Of a stretch of 64,000 nucleotides of DNA, positions 51,206-59,905 are shown piece by piece (within the stretch, counting starts at the first letter, position 1; each line of letters begins with the position of its first letter). The stretch comes from Duganella margarita (GTDB lineage Bacteria; Pseudomonadota; Gammaproteobacteria; Burkholderiales; Burkholderiaceae_D): positions 1-64,000 of the forward strand of contig NZ_WWCS01000008.1 in assembly GCF_009857535.1 (NCBI RefSeq), read 5' to 3'. The notes beneath the pieces were generated by a model that was not told the DNA's origin, ran no database searches, and was given only the letters and a program-made list of their open reading frames with translations. The position numbers were made by a program, and so were the translations under genes.

Positions 51206-51763
51206 ATGAGCACTGCAACCGAATCTTCCCGTTCCAGCGTTGCCAGTTACGGCGGCAGCGCCATCGCCGCGCTGCAAACCGAGCCCGCGCTGCCAAGCCA
51301 GTTCCTCACCTTCATGCTGGGCGACGAGCAGTATGCGGTCGGCATCCTGCACATCAAGGAGATCATCGAATACGGCAGCCTGGCGACGGTGCCGATGATG
51401 CCGGACTGCGTGCGCGGCGTGATCAACCTGCGCGGCGCGGTGGTGCCGGTGATGGATCTGTCGGCGCGCTTCGGCCGCGCGCCCAGCGTGATCGGCAAGC
51501 GTAGCTGCATCGTCATCGTCGAGGCGGGCGGCGAGGAAAAGCAGGTGCTGGGCATGCTGGTGGACGCCGTCAACGCCGTGGTGGAAATCGCCGCCACCGA
51601 TATCGAGCCGGCGCCGTCGTTCGGCACGCGCATCCGGCCCGACTTCATCGCCGGCATGGGTAAACACAGCGGCCGCTTTGTGATCCTGCTCGACATCGAG
51701 CGCGTGCTGTCGGGCGAAGAGATCGTTGACCTGGCGCGCAGCACCGCTGCCGCCCAGGCGTAA
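51206..51763 (+). CDS. cheW: Chemotaxis coupling protein CheW
   Basis: The 185-residue SH3-like adaptor links receptors to CheA. Core blocks are LTFMLGDEQYAVGILHIKEI, VRGVINLRGAVVPVMDLSAR and DFIAGMGKHSGRFVILLDIE. An N-terminal extension of about 30 residues and a short C-terminal tail make it a little longer than E. coli CheW. It is closely linked to cheA and cheR. Confidence 0.96.
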   Translation: MSTATESSRSSVASYGGSAIAALQTEPALPSQFLTFMLGDEQYAVGILHIKEIIEYGSLATVPMMPDCVRGVINLRGAVVPVMDLSARFGRAPSVIGKRSCIVIVEAGGEEKQVLGMLVDAVNAVVEIAATDIEPAPSFGTRIRPDFIAGMGKHSGRFVILLDIERVLSGEEIVDLARSTAAAQA

Positions 51764-51776
51764 AGCGCGGTGCATC

Positions 51777-52586
51777 ATGACCGTGGCGACGATCACCGAG
51801 CGCGAGTTTCTGCAATTCCAGCGCTTTATCTTCGACGCCGCAGGAATCACCATGTCCGACGGTAAGCAGGCGCTGGTCAGCGGCCGCCTGGCCAAGCGGC
51901 TGGCGCATTACCAGCTCGCCAGTTACAGCGATTATCTGCGCCTGCTGGAGAGCCGCGCGCAGCCGGCCGAATTGCAGGTGGCGGTGGACCTGCTGACCAC
52001 CAACGAGACCTACTTCTTCCGCGAGCCCAAGCACTTTGCGCTGCTGCGCGACGTGGCGCAGGAGGCGCGCGACAAGGGCCGCGCGCTGCGCGTGTGGAGC
52101 GCGGCCAGCTCCAGCGGCGAGGAGCCGTACAGCATCGCCATGGTGCTGGCCGACGTGATGGGCGTGGACGGCGCATGGGAGGTGCTGGGCACCGACATCA
52201 GCACCCGTGTGTTGCAGCGCGCCCGCAGCGGCCACTATCCGATGGAGCGGGCGTCGCAGATGCCGCAGCACTACCTGAAGCGCTTCTGTCTCAAGGGCCA
52301 GGGCTCGGAGGAAGGCACGATGCTGATCGAACGTCCCTTGCGGCAGCGGGTGCAGTTCCAGCATCTGAACCTGAACGCGCCGCTGCCGCGCCTTGGCACG
52401 TTTGACGTGATCTTCCTGCGCAATGTGATGATCTACTTTAGCCTGGAGACCAAACGCCAGGTGGTGGCGCGCTTGCTGGCGCAACTGCGGCCGGGCGGCT
52501 ACTTCCTGATCGGCCACTCGGAAACACTGAACGATATCAACGACACCTTGACCGCAGTCGCACCGTCGATTTATCGCAAGCCATGA
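51777..52586 (+). CDS. cheR: Chemoreceptor glutamate methyltransferase CheR
   Basis: The 269-residue enzyme uses SAM to methylate glutamates on receptor helices. Motifs are LLTTNETYFFREPKHF, SAM-binding VWSAASSSGEEPYSIAMVLA and IFLRNVMIYF. The ATG at 51777 is chosen; the frame extends 17 codons upstream into the cheW end. The stop overlaps the cheD start by four bases (ATGA). Confidence 0.96.
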   Translation: MTVATITEREFLQFQRFIFDAAGITMSDGKQALVSGRLAKRLAHYQLASYSDYLRLLESRAQPAELQVAVDLLTTNETYFFREPKHFALLRDVAQEARDKGRALRVWSAASSSGEEPYSIAMVLADVMGVDGAWEVLGTDISTRVLQRARSGHYPMERASQMPQHYLKRFCLKGQGSEEGTMLIERPLRQRVQFQHLNLNAPLPRLGTFDVIFLRNVMIYFSLETKRQVVARLLAQLRPGGYFLIGHSETLNDINDTLTAVAPSIYRKP

Positions 52587-53104
52587 ACGACGCCAAGTTG
52601 ATCGATATCTTCCTGATGCCGGGCGATTACTTCGTCGGCAACGGGCAGTATCGGGTGCGCACTTTGCTGGGGTCGTGCGTGTCGATCACGCTGTGGCATC
52701 CGGCGCTGCGCATCGGCGCCATGTCGCACTTCCTGCTGCCGGGCCACGGGCGGCGCAAGAGCGATCGGCCAGACGACAAGCCGGGCATGTACGGCGCCGA
52801 CGCCATGCAGTTGCTGGTGGACGGCATGGCGCAGCAGGGCGTGCCGCTGATTCAGTGCCAGGGCAAGATCTTCGGCGGCGGCGCGATGTTCCCGCGCAGC
52901 GCCAAGGTCAAGGATATCGGCATGCAGAACGGCGACTACGCGCGCAGCATGCTGCAGCAGCATGGCATCCAAGTGGTGTCCGAAAGCCTGTTCGGCGAAG
53001 GACATCGTCAACTCATCTTCACCATCCGTAACGGCGAGGTGCTGAGCCGCCAGGTTCCGCCGGAACCGGGATGGGGCAACGCAGGAGCAAGGATTCAGGC
53101 ATGA
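52583..53104 (+). CDS. cheD: Chemoreceptor glutamine deamidase CheD
   Basis: The 173-residue CheD deamidates receptor glutamines to glutamates. The catalytic Cys is in [13 protein letters not shown] and the His in [10 protein letters not shown], as in the family. The C-terminal block [17 protein letters not shown] matches. It overlaps both cheR and cheB by four bases, so the three adaptation enzymes are coupled in translation. A partner CheC is not present in this locus. Confidence 0.96.
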   Translation: MNDAKLIDIFLMPGDYFVGNGQYRVRTLLGSCVSITLWHPALRIGAMSHFLLPGHGRRKSDRPDDKPGMYGADAMQLLVDGMAQQGVPLIQCQGKIFGGGAMFPRSAKVKDIGMQNGDYARSMLQQHGIQVVSESLFGEGHRQLIFTIRNGEVLSRQVPPEPGWGNAGARIQA

Positions 53105-54186
53105 GTGAAATCAAGGTCATGATCGTCGACGATTCCGCCGTGGTGCGGCAGGTGCTGAGCGGCCTGCTGAACGCGGCGCCCGGCATCACCGTCACCCATG
53201 CGGTGGCCAATCCGTTGTTGGCGATCGAGCGCATGAAGGTGCAGTGGCCGGACGTGATCGTGCTGGACGTGGAAATGCCCAAGATGGACGGCATCACCTT
53301 CCTGCGCAAGCTGATGACCGAACATCCGACGCCGGTGGTGATCTGCTCGACGCTGACGGAGAAAGGCGCGCAGACCTCGGTGGAGGCGCTGACCGCCGGC
53401 GCGGTGGCGATCATCACCAAGCCGCGCCTGGACCTGAAGCAGTTCCTGCATGACAGCGCCGACGAACTGGTGTCCGCCGTGCGCGCCGCCGCCGGTGCGC
53501 ATGTGGGCAAGCTGGCGGCGCGCGCTTTGGCCTCGCCGCCACCGCCGCCGGTCACCGTCAAGCTGAATGCGGACGCCATTCTGCCGCCTACCGATGCGCG
53601 GCCGATGACGGCGACCACGGAACGGGTGGTGGCCATCGGCACCTCCACCGGCGGCACGCAGGCGCTGGAAGAGGTGCTGACGGCGCTGCCGCGCGTCGCG
53701 CCCGGCATCGTGGTGGTGCAGCACATGCCGGAGAAGTTCACGGCGGCGTTTGCGGCGCGGCTCGACAGCGTGTGCGAAGTGCGCGTGAAGGAGGCCGAGA
53801 ACAACGACCGCGTGCTGCAAGGGCAGGTGCTGATTGCGCCGGGAGGCAAGCATATGCTGTTGCGGCGTACCGGCGCGCAGTATTTCGTGGAAGTGGTGGA
53901 TGGCCCGCTGGTCAATCGCCACCGGCCATCGGTGGATGTGCTGTTCCGCTCCGCCGCGCGCGCTGCCGGCGCCAATGCGCTGGGCGTGATCATGACCGGC
54001 ATGGGCGACGACGGCGCGGCCGGCATGCTGGAGATGCTCAAGGCAGGCGCGCGCACGGTGGCGCAGGATGAGGCGAGCTGCGTGGTCTATGGCATGCCGA
54101 AGGAAGCGGTGAAGCGCGGCGGCGTCGAGAAGTCGGTGCCGCTCAACGCCATCTACCGCGAAATCCTGCAACAGCTTCAATATTGA
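53101..54186 (+). CDS. cheB: Chemoreceptor methylesterase/deamidase CheB
   Basis: The 361-residue response regulator has a receiver domain with D56 in [14 protein letters not shown], a linker, and the methylesterase domain. The catalytic triad is S182 in [11 protein letters not shown]208 in [10 protein letters not shown] and D303 in [10 protein letters not shown]. It removes methyl groups from receptors when phosphorylated by CheA. I chose the ATG at 53101, overlapping the cheD stop; the frame extends 10 codons upstream. Confidence 0.97.
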   Translation: MSEIKVMIVDDSAVVRQVLSGLLNAAPGITVTHAVANPLLAIERMKVQWPDVIVLDVEMPKMDGITFLRKLMTEHPTPVVICSTLTEKGAQTSVEALTAGAVAIITKPRLDLKQFLHDSADELVSAVRAAAGAHVGKLAARALASPPPPPVTVKLNADAILPPTDARPMTATTERVVAIGTSTGGTQALEEVLTALPRVAPGIVVVQHMPEKFTAAFAARLDSVCEVRVKEAENNDRVLQGQVLIAPGGKHMLLRRTGAQYFVEVVDGPLVNRHRPSVDVLFRSAARAAGANALGVIMTGMGDDGAAGMLEMLKAGARTVAQDEASCVVYGMPKEAVKRGGVEKSVPLNAIYREILQQLQY

Positions 54187-54188
54187 AC

Positions 54189-55439
54189 ATGAATATGCCA
54201 ACCACCTCCGCTCCCTGGGCCGGCCGCCGTGTGCTGGTGGTTGAGGATAGCGCCGTGCAGCGCGGCTATCTGGTCGGCCTGTTGAAGCAGCTGGCGTTTG
54301 GCGAGATATTCGAAGCGGCTGACGGCAACGAAGCCTTGCAGCTACTGGAGCGCGAGCGGAACGACCGCATTTTCCTGGTGCTGACCGATCTGGAAATGCC
54401 CGGCATGGACGGCATCGAACTGACCTGCCAGCTGCGCGAACGCGATCTGGCGGAAAACCTGATCGTGGTCAGCGCGCGCGATCCGCGCCTGCTGGAGATC
54501 ATTGAAAACATGGCGTGCGAGGACGCGTCCATCGGCCTGCTGGGCACCTTGCTCAAGCCGGTGCAGCTGGACTCCCTGGCGCTGCTGCTGTCCAAGGTCA
54601 ATGACCGCAACAATGACAGCCGGCCCGCTGCACCGACACCGGCGCAGGCCTCGCTGGAAGAAGTGGCGCAGGCGCTGGAACGCCACGAATTCCTGCCCTG
54701 GTTCCAGCCCAAGATCGCCATGCAAAGCGGCCAGCTGAAAGGCGTGGAAGCGCTGGCGCGCTGGCAGCATCCGCAGCGCGGGCTGCTGTCGCCGGGGTAC
54801 TTCATCGACACGCTGGAAGGCCATCCGCTGATGGCCGACTTTACGCTGCTCCTGGTGCAGCAAGTGCTGCAGCACATTCTGCACTGGCAGCAGGCCGGCC
54901 TGCCGGCGCTGGCGGTGTCGGTCAACCTGTCCGCCGACAACCTGTCCGACCGCAGCTTCATTGACCGCCTGACGGCGCTGGTGATGCAGTCCGGCGTGGC
55001 GCCGGCGTCGCTGGTGTGGGAGGTGACCGAGACCAGCGTGATGCGCCAGCTGTCGCAGGCGCTGACCAATATGGGCCGTTTGCGGCTGATGGGCTTTGGG
55101 CTGGCGATGGACGATTTCGGCATCGGCTATTCATCGATGCAGCAGTTCGCGCGCTGCCCGTTCACTGAGCTGAAAATCGACCGCGCCTTCGTCAACGGCG
55201 CGGCGCAATGGCCTAACCGCCTGATGGTGTTGAAAAGCGCGCTCGATCTGGGCCAGAGTCTGGGCGTGGCGACGGTGGCGGAAGGCGTGGAAACGGTGGA
55301 AGACTGGAAGCTGCTGCGCGATCTCGGTTGCGATCTGGCGCAGGGTTATCTGCTGGCCAAACCGATGCCGGCTGACGATTTGGTGGGGTGGATGCGACAG
55401 GACCGGCGCCGCTTGCGCGCGCTGGCGGGAATGGAATAA
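54189..55439 (+). CDS. REC-EAL response regulator (c-di-GMP phosphodiesterase)
   Basis: The 416-residue protein has an N-terminal receiver (D67 in [14 protein letters not shown]) and a C-terminal EAL domain: E187 of [36 protein letters not shown] and [10 protein letters not shown]. Key metal-binding residues are present, so activity is likely, as in RocR-type proteins. The gene starts 2 bases after the cheB stop, making it part of the che operon. Phosphorylation by this CheA would couple sensing to c-di-GMP removal. The start is the ATG at 54189; TTG at 54183 and ATG at 54195 are alternatives, and no strong ribosome-binding site decides. Confidence 0.9.
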   Translation: MNMPTTSAPWAGRRVLVVEDSAVQRGYLVGLLKQLAFGEIFEAADGNEALQLLERERNDRIFLVLTDLEMPGMDGIELTCQLRERDLAENLIVVSARDPRLLEIIENMACEDASIGLLGTLLKPVQLDSLALLLSKVNDRNNDSRPAAPTPAQASLEEVAQALERHEFLPWFQPKIAMQSGQLKGVEALARWQHPQRGLLSPGYFIDTLEGHPLMADFTLLLVQQVLQHILHWQQAGLPALAVSVNLSADNLSDRSFIDRLTALVMQSGVAPASLVWEVTETSVMRQLSQALTNMGRLRLMGFGLAMDDFGIGYSSMQQFARCPFTELKIDRAFVNGAAQWPNRLMVLKSALDLGQSLGVATVAEGVETVEDWKLLRDLGCDLAQGYLLAKPMPADDLVGWMRQDRRRLRALAGME

Positions 55440-55452
55440 ACAGGAGAAGCTC

Positions 55453-57135
55453 ATGTTGGCGAAATTGACAGTCAGGACCAAGATCCTGGCGCTGATTGCT
55501 GTGGCAGTGCTGGCGTTGTTGCTGGTGGTGGTGATCGCCTTCCAGGGGCTGAAAAAGGAAGGCGAGATGCTGGCGGAAATCGGCAGGAACCGCATGCCGT
55601 CGGTGCAGGCGCTGATGACCATCAACGAGGGCAAGACCGGCATCCGTTCCGCCAACCGCGCGGCGGAAGCGGTGGCGTCGTATCCGGAAAACACGGCGGA
55701 AATCGCGCAGCAGATCAAACGCCGCGCGGAGATTTTTACGCAGATCGACCAGGCATGGAAAGTCTACGACGCGCTGCCGCAGTCGCCCGAGGAAGCCACG
55801 GTGTGGAAGACCTTCGTCAAGGCGTGGGAGACGTGGAAGAACAAAGACGCTGAATTCGGCAGCGTGCTGACGCAGATCCAGGGCGCCGATCCGGCCAGGC
55901 GCAAGGACTTGTTCGCCGCGCTGCATAACAACCTGCTCGACAACCGCAATGCCTTCCATGAGCTGGAAACCAATCTGGATAAGCTGGTGGAACTGAACGT
56001 GCGCTATGGCGACGAGGCGGTAAAGGAAGCCGATGCCGCATCGGCGTCCGCTGCCTCGCGCATGTATGCCGCATCCGCCGTGGCACTGGCGCTGCTGGTG
56101 GCACTGGGTTTGCTGATCCTGCGCGGCATCATGAAACAGCTGGGCGGCGATCCGTCGTACGCAGCGGACATCGTGCGGCAGGTGGCCGACGGCGACCTGA
56201 GTGCGCAGGTGCAGCTCAAAGCCGGCGACACCGGCAGCCTGCTGGCGGCGATGAAAGGCATGATCGACAAGCTGTCCAGCGTGGTGCAGGAAGTGAACAA
56301 CGGCGCCGAGGCGCTGGCGTCGGCGTCGGAAGAGGTCAGCGCCACGGCGCAGTCCTTGTCGCAGGCGGCCAGCGAACAGGCGGCCGGCACCGAGGAGACC
56401 AGCGCCTCGGTCGAGCAGATGACGGCTTCCATTTCGCAGAATACCGAAAATGCCAAGGTCACCGACAGCATCGCCAGCAAGGCCGCGCTGGAAGCGGCGG
56501 AAGGTGGCGCGGCGGTCAAGTCCACCGTGGCGGCGATGCAGCAGATCGCCAAGAAGATCAGCATCATCGACGATATCGCCTATCAAACCAATCTGCTGGC
56601 GCTCAACGCGGCCATCGAGGCGGCGCGCGCGGGCGAACATGGCAAGGGCTTCGCCGTGGTGGCGGCCGAGGTGCGCAAGCTGGCCGAACGCAGCCAGGTG
56701 GCGGCGCAGGAAATCGAACAGGTGGCGTCCAGCAGCGTGGAGCTGGCGGAGAAGGCCGGCCAGCTGCTGGACGAGATGGTGCCGAATATCCGCCGCACCT
56801 CGGACCTGGTACAGGAGATTACGGCAGCGTCGGAAGAGCAGTCGGCCGGCGTCGGCCAGATTAACTCGGCGGTGACGCAGCTGAGCCAGACCACGCAGCA
56901 GAACGCGTCCAGCTCCGAACAGCTGGCGGCGACGGCGGAAGAGATGAGCGCGCAGGCGGAGCAGCTGCAACAGGCCATGTCCTTCTTCAAGCTGGCCGGC
57001 GGCAAACGGGCGGTGCGCGCGCCGGTAATCAAACAGAAGCCGCGGCGCACCGGCCGGCAGCCGGTCGGCGCAGGCTCCAGCCGCCGCATGCCGGAGATGA
57101 GCGACCCGGATGAGACAAACTTCGTGAAGTTCTGA
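55453..57135 (+). CDS. Methyl-accepting chemotaxis protein with HAMP and DETNFVKF tail
   Basis: The 560-residue receptor has TM1 at about 10-32, a periplasmic four-helix-bundle-like domain (about 33-200), TM2 near 203-224, and HAMP (about 225-285, [20 protein letters not shown]). The signalling tip is [20 protein letters not shown] near residue 375. The protein ends [11 protein letters not shown] after a flexible basic linker. The next receptor ends in the same pattern, which suggests a docking tail for an adaptation enzyme. AGGAG at 55442-55446 precedes the ATG. It follows REC-EAL by 13 bases, so it is probably the same operon. Confidence 0.95.
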   Translation: MLAKLTVRTKILALIAVAVLALLLVVVIAFQGLKKEGEMLAEIGRNRMPSVQALMTINEGKTGIRSANRAAEAVASYPENTAEIAQQIKRRAEIFTQIDQAWKVYDALPQSPEEATVWKTFVKAWETWKNKDAEFGSVLTQIQGADPARRKDLFAALHNNLLDNRNAFHELETNLDKLVELNVRYGDEAVKEADAASASAASRMYAASAVALALLVALGLLILRGIMKQLGGDPSYAADIVRQVADGDLSAQVQLKAGDTGSLLAAMKGMIDKLSSVVQEVNNGAEALASASEEVSATAQSLSQAASEQAAGTEETSASVEQMTASISQNTENAKVTDSIASKAALEAAEGGAAVKSTVAAMQQIAKKISIIDDIAYQTNLLALNAAIEAARAGEHGKGFAVVAAEVRKLAERSQVAAQEIEQVASSSVELAEKAGQLLDEMVPNIRRTSDLVQEITAASEEQSAGVGQINSAVTQLSQTTQQNASSSEQLAATAEEMSAQAEQLQQAMSFFKLAGGKRAVRAPVIKQKPRRTGRQPVGAGSSRRMPEMSDPDETNFVKF

Positions 57136-57230
57136 CGCTGGAATGCCGCACCGTTAGTTTTGGTGAGAATTAGCGGGCAATATTGGTTCACAATGAATTG
57201 TCATCCCGTCTCTCCAAGGAGTACCCGCCT

Positions 57231-58706
57231 ATGTTCAAGCAGATGAAAATGGAGACCCGGCTGCATACCGGGTTTGGCCTGGTTGTTGTATTGGTGGTGC
57301 TGATGGGCGTGATCGCCTTCAGCAAGCTGACGTCCCTGCACGATCACTGGACCGACTTTGAAAACGTCACGCTGGCGCGCAAGAACGCCGTGCTGGAAGC
57401 GGTGACGGCGCATGGCCGCGCGGTGCGTCACTTCAAAAACTATATCCTGCGTGGCCCCGATAGCAATGCGCAGTTCCGCACCGAGCTGGCAGTGATCGAA
57501 AAAGAGATGGCGGCGTATCGCGCAGCCGGTGCGCTGTCGGCGGAAGAGCAGGCGCTGCTGGGAGAGGTGCAGGACGGCGTCAAGGCCTATGACCACAGCA
57601 TGGGGCAACTCGAGGCGATGCACGAGAAGGGCATGACGGCGCTGGAGATGGACAAGAACATCAAAGGTGCGGACGAAGCCATCGCCGCCGCCTTCCGCAA
57701 GCTACTGAAGGTGAACGATGCGGAAACCCAGAAGGAATCGGCGGCCATGACGGACGTGACCAACTCCGCCAAGCAGATGATATTGGCGGTGGATGTGGTG
57801 ATCGCCATTCTCGGTTGCGTGCTGGCGGTATGGCTGGCGCGCAGCCTGTCTTCGATTGTGCGGGATGTGCAGATGGTGGTTTCCGGATTGTCCGGTGCAT
57901 CGCAGGAGGTCAGCGCGACGGCGCAGTCCCTGTCGCAGGCGGCCAGCGAGCAGGCCGCAGGCGTGGAAGAGACCAGCGCCTCGATCGAGCAGATGACGGC
58001 GTCGATTGCGCAGAATACCGAGAACGCCAAGATCACCGACGGCATCGCCACGCAGGCGGCGGTGGAAGCGGCGCGCGGCGGCGAGGTGGTGAAAGCCACC
58101 GCATCGGCCATGAAGCAAATCGCCGGCAAGATCGGCATCATCGACGATATCGCTTACCAGACCAATTTGCTGGCGCTGAACGCGGCGATTGAAGCGGCGC
58201 GCGCGGGCGAGCATGGCAAGGGCTTTGCGGTGGTGGCGGCCGAGGTGCGCAAGTTGGCCGAGCGCAGCCAGGTGGCGGCGCAGGAGATCAGCGCGGTGGC
58301 GGCGGACAGCGTCAAACTGGCGGAGCAGGCGGGCGAGATGTTCGATCACCTGGCGCCGAATATCCGCAAGACCTCGGAGCTGGTGCAGGAGATTACGGCG
58401 GCGTCGGAAGAGCAGTCGTCCGGCGTGCGGCAGATCAATAGCGCGGTCATCCAGCTGAGCGAGACCACGCAGGTGAATGCGGCCAGTTCGGAAGAGCTGG
58501 CGGCGACGGCGGAGGAGATGAGCGCACAGTCGGATCAGCTGCGGCGCCTGATGGCGGTGTTCAAGCAGTACGCAGTGGACGACGCGCCGCGCGTGGCGCT
58601 GCGGCGCCCGACGGTGTTGAAGAACGCCGCCGCCGCGAGGCCGGTGCGCACGGTCGGTTTGGTGTCCGACAGCACCCCGGACGAAACCAAATTCACGCGG
58701 TTCTGA
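57231..58706 (+). CDS. Methyl-accepting chemotaxis protein lacking [12 protein letters not shown] tail
   Basis: The 491-residue receptor has TM1 at about 10-32, a periplasmic helical domain and TM2 near 182-202 ([20 protein letters not shown]). Only about 20 residues ([20 protein letters not shown]) separate TM2 from the adaptation helix [16 protein letters not shown]. In the receptor at 55453 about 65 residues including HAMP occupy the same place. The tip [20 protein letters not shown] and the C-terminal tail [10 protein letters not shown] are conserved between the two. I chose the ATG at 57231, with AAGGAG at 57216-57221; the frame begins earlier at 57183. It probably shares origin with the neighbour by duplication, followed by loss of HAMP. 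Confidence 0.93.
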   Translation: MFKQMKMETRLHTGFGLVVVLVVLMGVIAFSKLTSLHDHWTDFENVTLARKNAVLEAVTAHGRAVRHFKNYILRGPDSNAQFRTELAVIEKEMAAYRAAGALSAEEQALLGEVQDGVKAYDHSMGQLEAMHEKGMTALEMDKNIKGADEAIAAAFRKLLKVNDAETQKESAAMTDVTNSAKQMILAVDVVIAILGCVLAVWLARSLSSIVRDVQMVVSGLSGASQEVSATAQSLSQAASEQAAGVEETSASIEQMTASIAQNTENAKITDGIATQAAVEAARGGEVVKATASAMKQIAGKIGIIDDIAYQTNLLALNAAIEAARAGEHGKGFAVVAAEVRKLAERSQVAAQEISAVAADSVKLAEQAGEMFDHLAPNIRKTSELVQEITAASEEQSSGVRQINSAVIQLSETTQVNAASSEELAATAEEMSAQSDQLRRLMAVFKQYAVDDAPRVALRRPTVLKNAAAARPVRTVGLVSDSTPDETKFTRF

Positions 58707-58733
58707 CTATTACCCCGCAGGTCGATCAGCGGC

Positions 58734-58763
58734 GGGGTCTGACCCCGTACGGGGTCAGACCCC
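58734..58763. repeat. Perfect 30-bp palindrome between convergent genes
   Basis: The half site GGGGTCTGACCCCGT (58734-58748) is followed at once by its exact reverse complement. Each half also contains its own GGGGTC/GACCCC inverted repeat. It lies between the receptor stop (58706) and the methyltransferase stop (58780). I recall similar GGGGTCAGACCCC repeats between genes in other Oxalobacteraceae. It may act as a bidirectional terminator or a REP-like element. I saw no second copy in this window. Confidence 0.75.
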
Positions 58764-58779
58764 TCTCACGCAGTGCGGG

Positions 58780-59592
58780 TTACGGCTTGACGAATTTGAG
58801 CGTCATGCGGTCGCTCTCGCCGATGGCCTGGTACTTGGCGCGATCCTCATCCTTATTGGCATAAGTCGGCGGCAGTGCCCACACGCCGCCCTTGTGATCG
58901 GCCGTATCCTTCGGGTTGGCGTTGACCTCCGACTTGCCAGCCAGCTTGAAGCCGGCCGCTTCCGCCAGCTTGATCACATACTGCTCATGCATATAGCCGC
59001 TGCTGGCCGTCGCATCCTGCGTCTTCGACGCTGGCAGGCGATGCTCTTCCACCCCCAGCACGCCGCCCGGTTTCAGCACCGTGTACAGGTTGCCGAACAA
59101 ATCCTTCATCTTGTCCGGACCCAGCTCGATCCAGTTGTGGATATTGCGGAAGGTCAGCACCATGTCGACGCTGTTCGGCGGCGCCAGCTCGTATTTGCGG
59201 CCCGGCGAGAACACGCCGATCGCCACCTTGTTGTAGGCCTCCGGCTTGGCGTTCAGGCGCGCCATGAAGCGTTCGGCGCCACGGCGCTCGCCCTCGTTGG
59301 GCGACGCCATGTCATTGCCGCCGGTGATCAGCTTGCCGTGATCGCGCAGGTACGGCGCCAGGATCTCGGTATACCAGCCGCCGCCCGGCGCCAGCTCAAC
59401 CACCGTCATGGTCGGCTTGATGCCGAAAAAGCTCAGCGTCTCGTACGGATGGCGATAGACATCGCGCTTGACGTTGTCCGGCGTGCGCGTTGGCGCGGCG
59501 ATGGCGGCCTTCAGCGCGTCGTCGGCCTGCGCGGCGGTGTTCACGCCGACCAGCGTCATGGTGGCGACAGCCGCCAGGATAAATCGTTTCAT
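58780..59592 (-). CDS. Exported methyltransferase-fold protein (COG4798-like)
   Basis: The 270-residue protein carries a clear signal peptide (KRFILAAVATMTLVGVNTAA, cleavage near AQA-DD). After that is a class I methyltransferase fold: motif I VVELAPGGGWYTEIL, then VDMVLTFRNIHNWIEL and LKPGGVLGVEEHRLP. SAM is normally absent from the periplasm, so the role of an exported copy of this fold is unclear; it may bind another ligand. AGGAGACT-type sequence precedes the ATG at 59592 on the minus strand (complement of CAGTCTCCTG). It stands alone, divergent from the tldD cluster. Confidence 0.85.
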   Translation of the reverse strand: MKRFILAAVATMTLVGVNTAAQADDALKAAIAAPTRTPDNVKRDVYRHPYETLSFFGIKPTMTVVELAPGGGWYTEILAPYLRDHGKLITGGNDMASPNEGERRGAERFMARLNAKPEAYNKVAIGVFSPGRKYELAPPNSVDMVLTFRNIHNWIELGPDKMKDLFGNLYTVLKPGGVLGVEEHRLPASKTQDATASSGYMHEQYVIKLAEAAGFKLAGKSEVNANPKDTADHKGGVWALPPTYANKDEDRAKYQAIGESDRMTLKFVKP

Positions 59593-59905
59593 GCACAGTC
59601 TCCTGATGTGTGGTGGTGAGCGCGATCATCGGCCAAGCACGCAAACAGGTCAAGCGAAACGACATATCCGCACCGCCCCGGTGCGCGGACAAGCCTCGGA
59701 CACTCTGCGGACACTTCGCGGACACTGTGCGGACACTTCGTCGGCCACGCAACACTAATAAAACAGACACTTGCACAACACTTGTCGATGGCATACATTT
59801 TGCAATCCGTGTTCTTAATCCGCCGCTAATATTGGCAAATCACTAGAACAGGCGACGGATATTTTGCCAAATGGGCGGCTGGCCCACAACAATGTTGGAG
59901 ATACT
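59593..59905. other. 313-base intergenic region between the methyltransferase and tldD genes
   Basis: No protein-coding gene is supported; the short open frames in it are in repeats and lack ribosome-binding sites. It holds the 11-bp tandem repeat at 59685-59739. Downstream is an AT-richer stretch before tldD (59751-59830, with ACACTAATAAAACAGACACTTGCAC) that probably contains the tldD promoter. Confidence 0.6.
59685..59739. repeat. Five 11-bp tandem repeats (GCGGACACTNN)
   Basis: Five units in exact 11-base phase begin at 59685, 59696, 59707, 59718 and 59729. The last three start GCGGACACT, the second is TCGGACACT and the first GCGGACAAG. A sixth, decayed unit (GTCGGCCACGC) may follow. On the minus strand the unit reads AGTGTCCGC. 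The 11-base period puts all copies on one face of the DNA helix, as expected for cooperative protein binding between divergent promoters. It could also be a simple satellite. Confidence 0.75.

Noticed and set aside
59589..59846. Small ORFs across the 11-bp repeat region as a repeat peptide
   Set aside because: The frames exist only because the repeats lack stops; an 11-base unit does not preserve a reading frame, and there is no ribosome-binding site.
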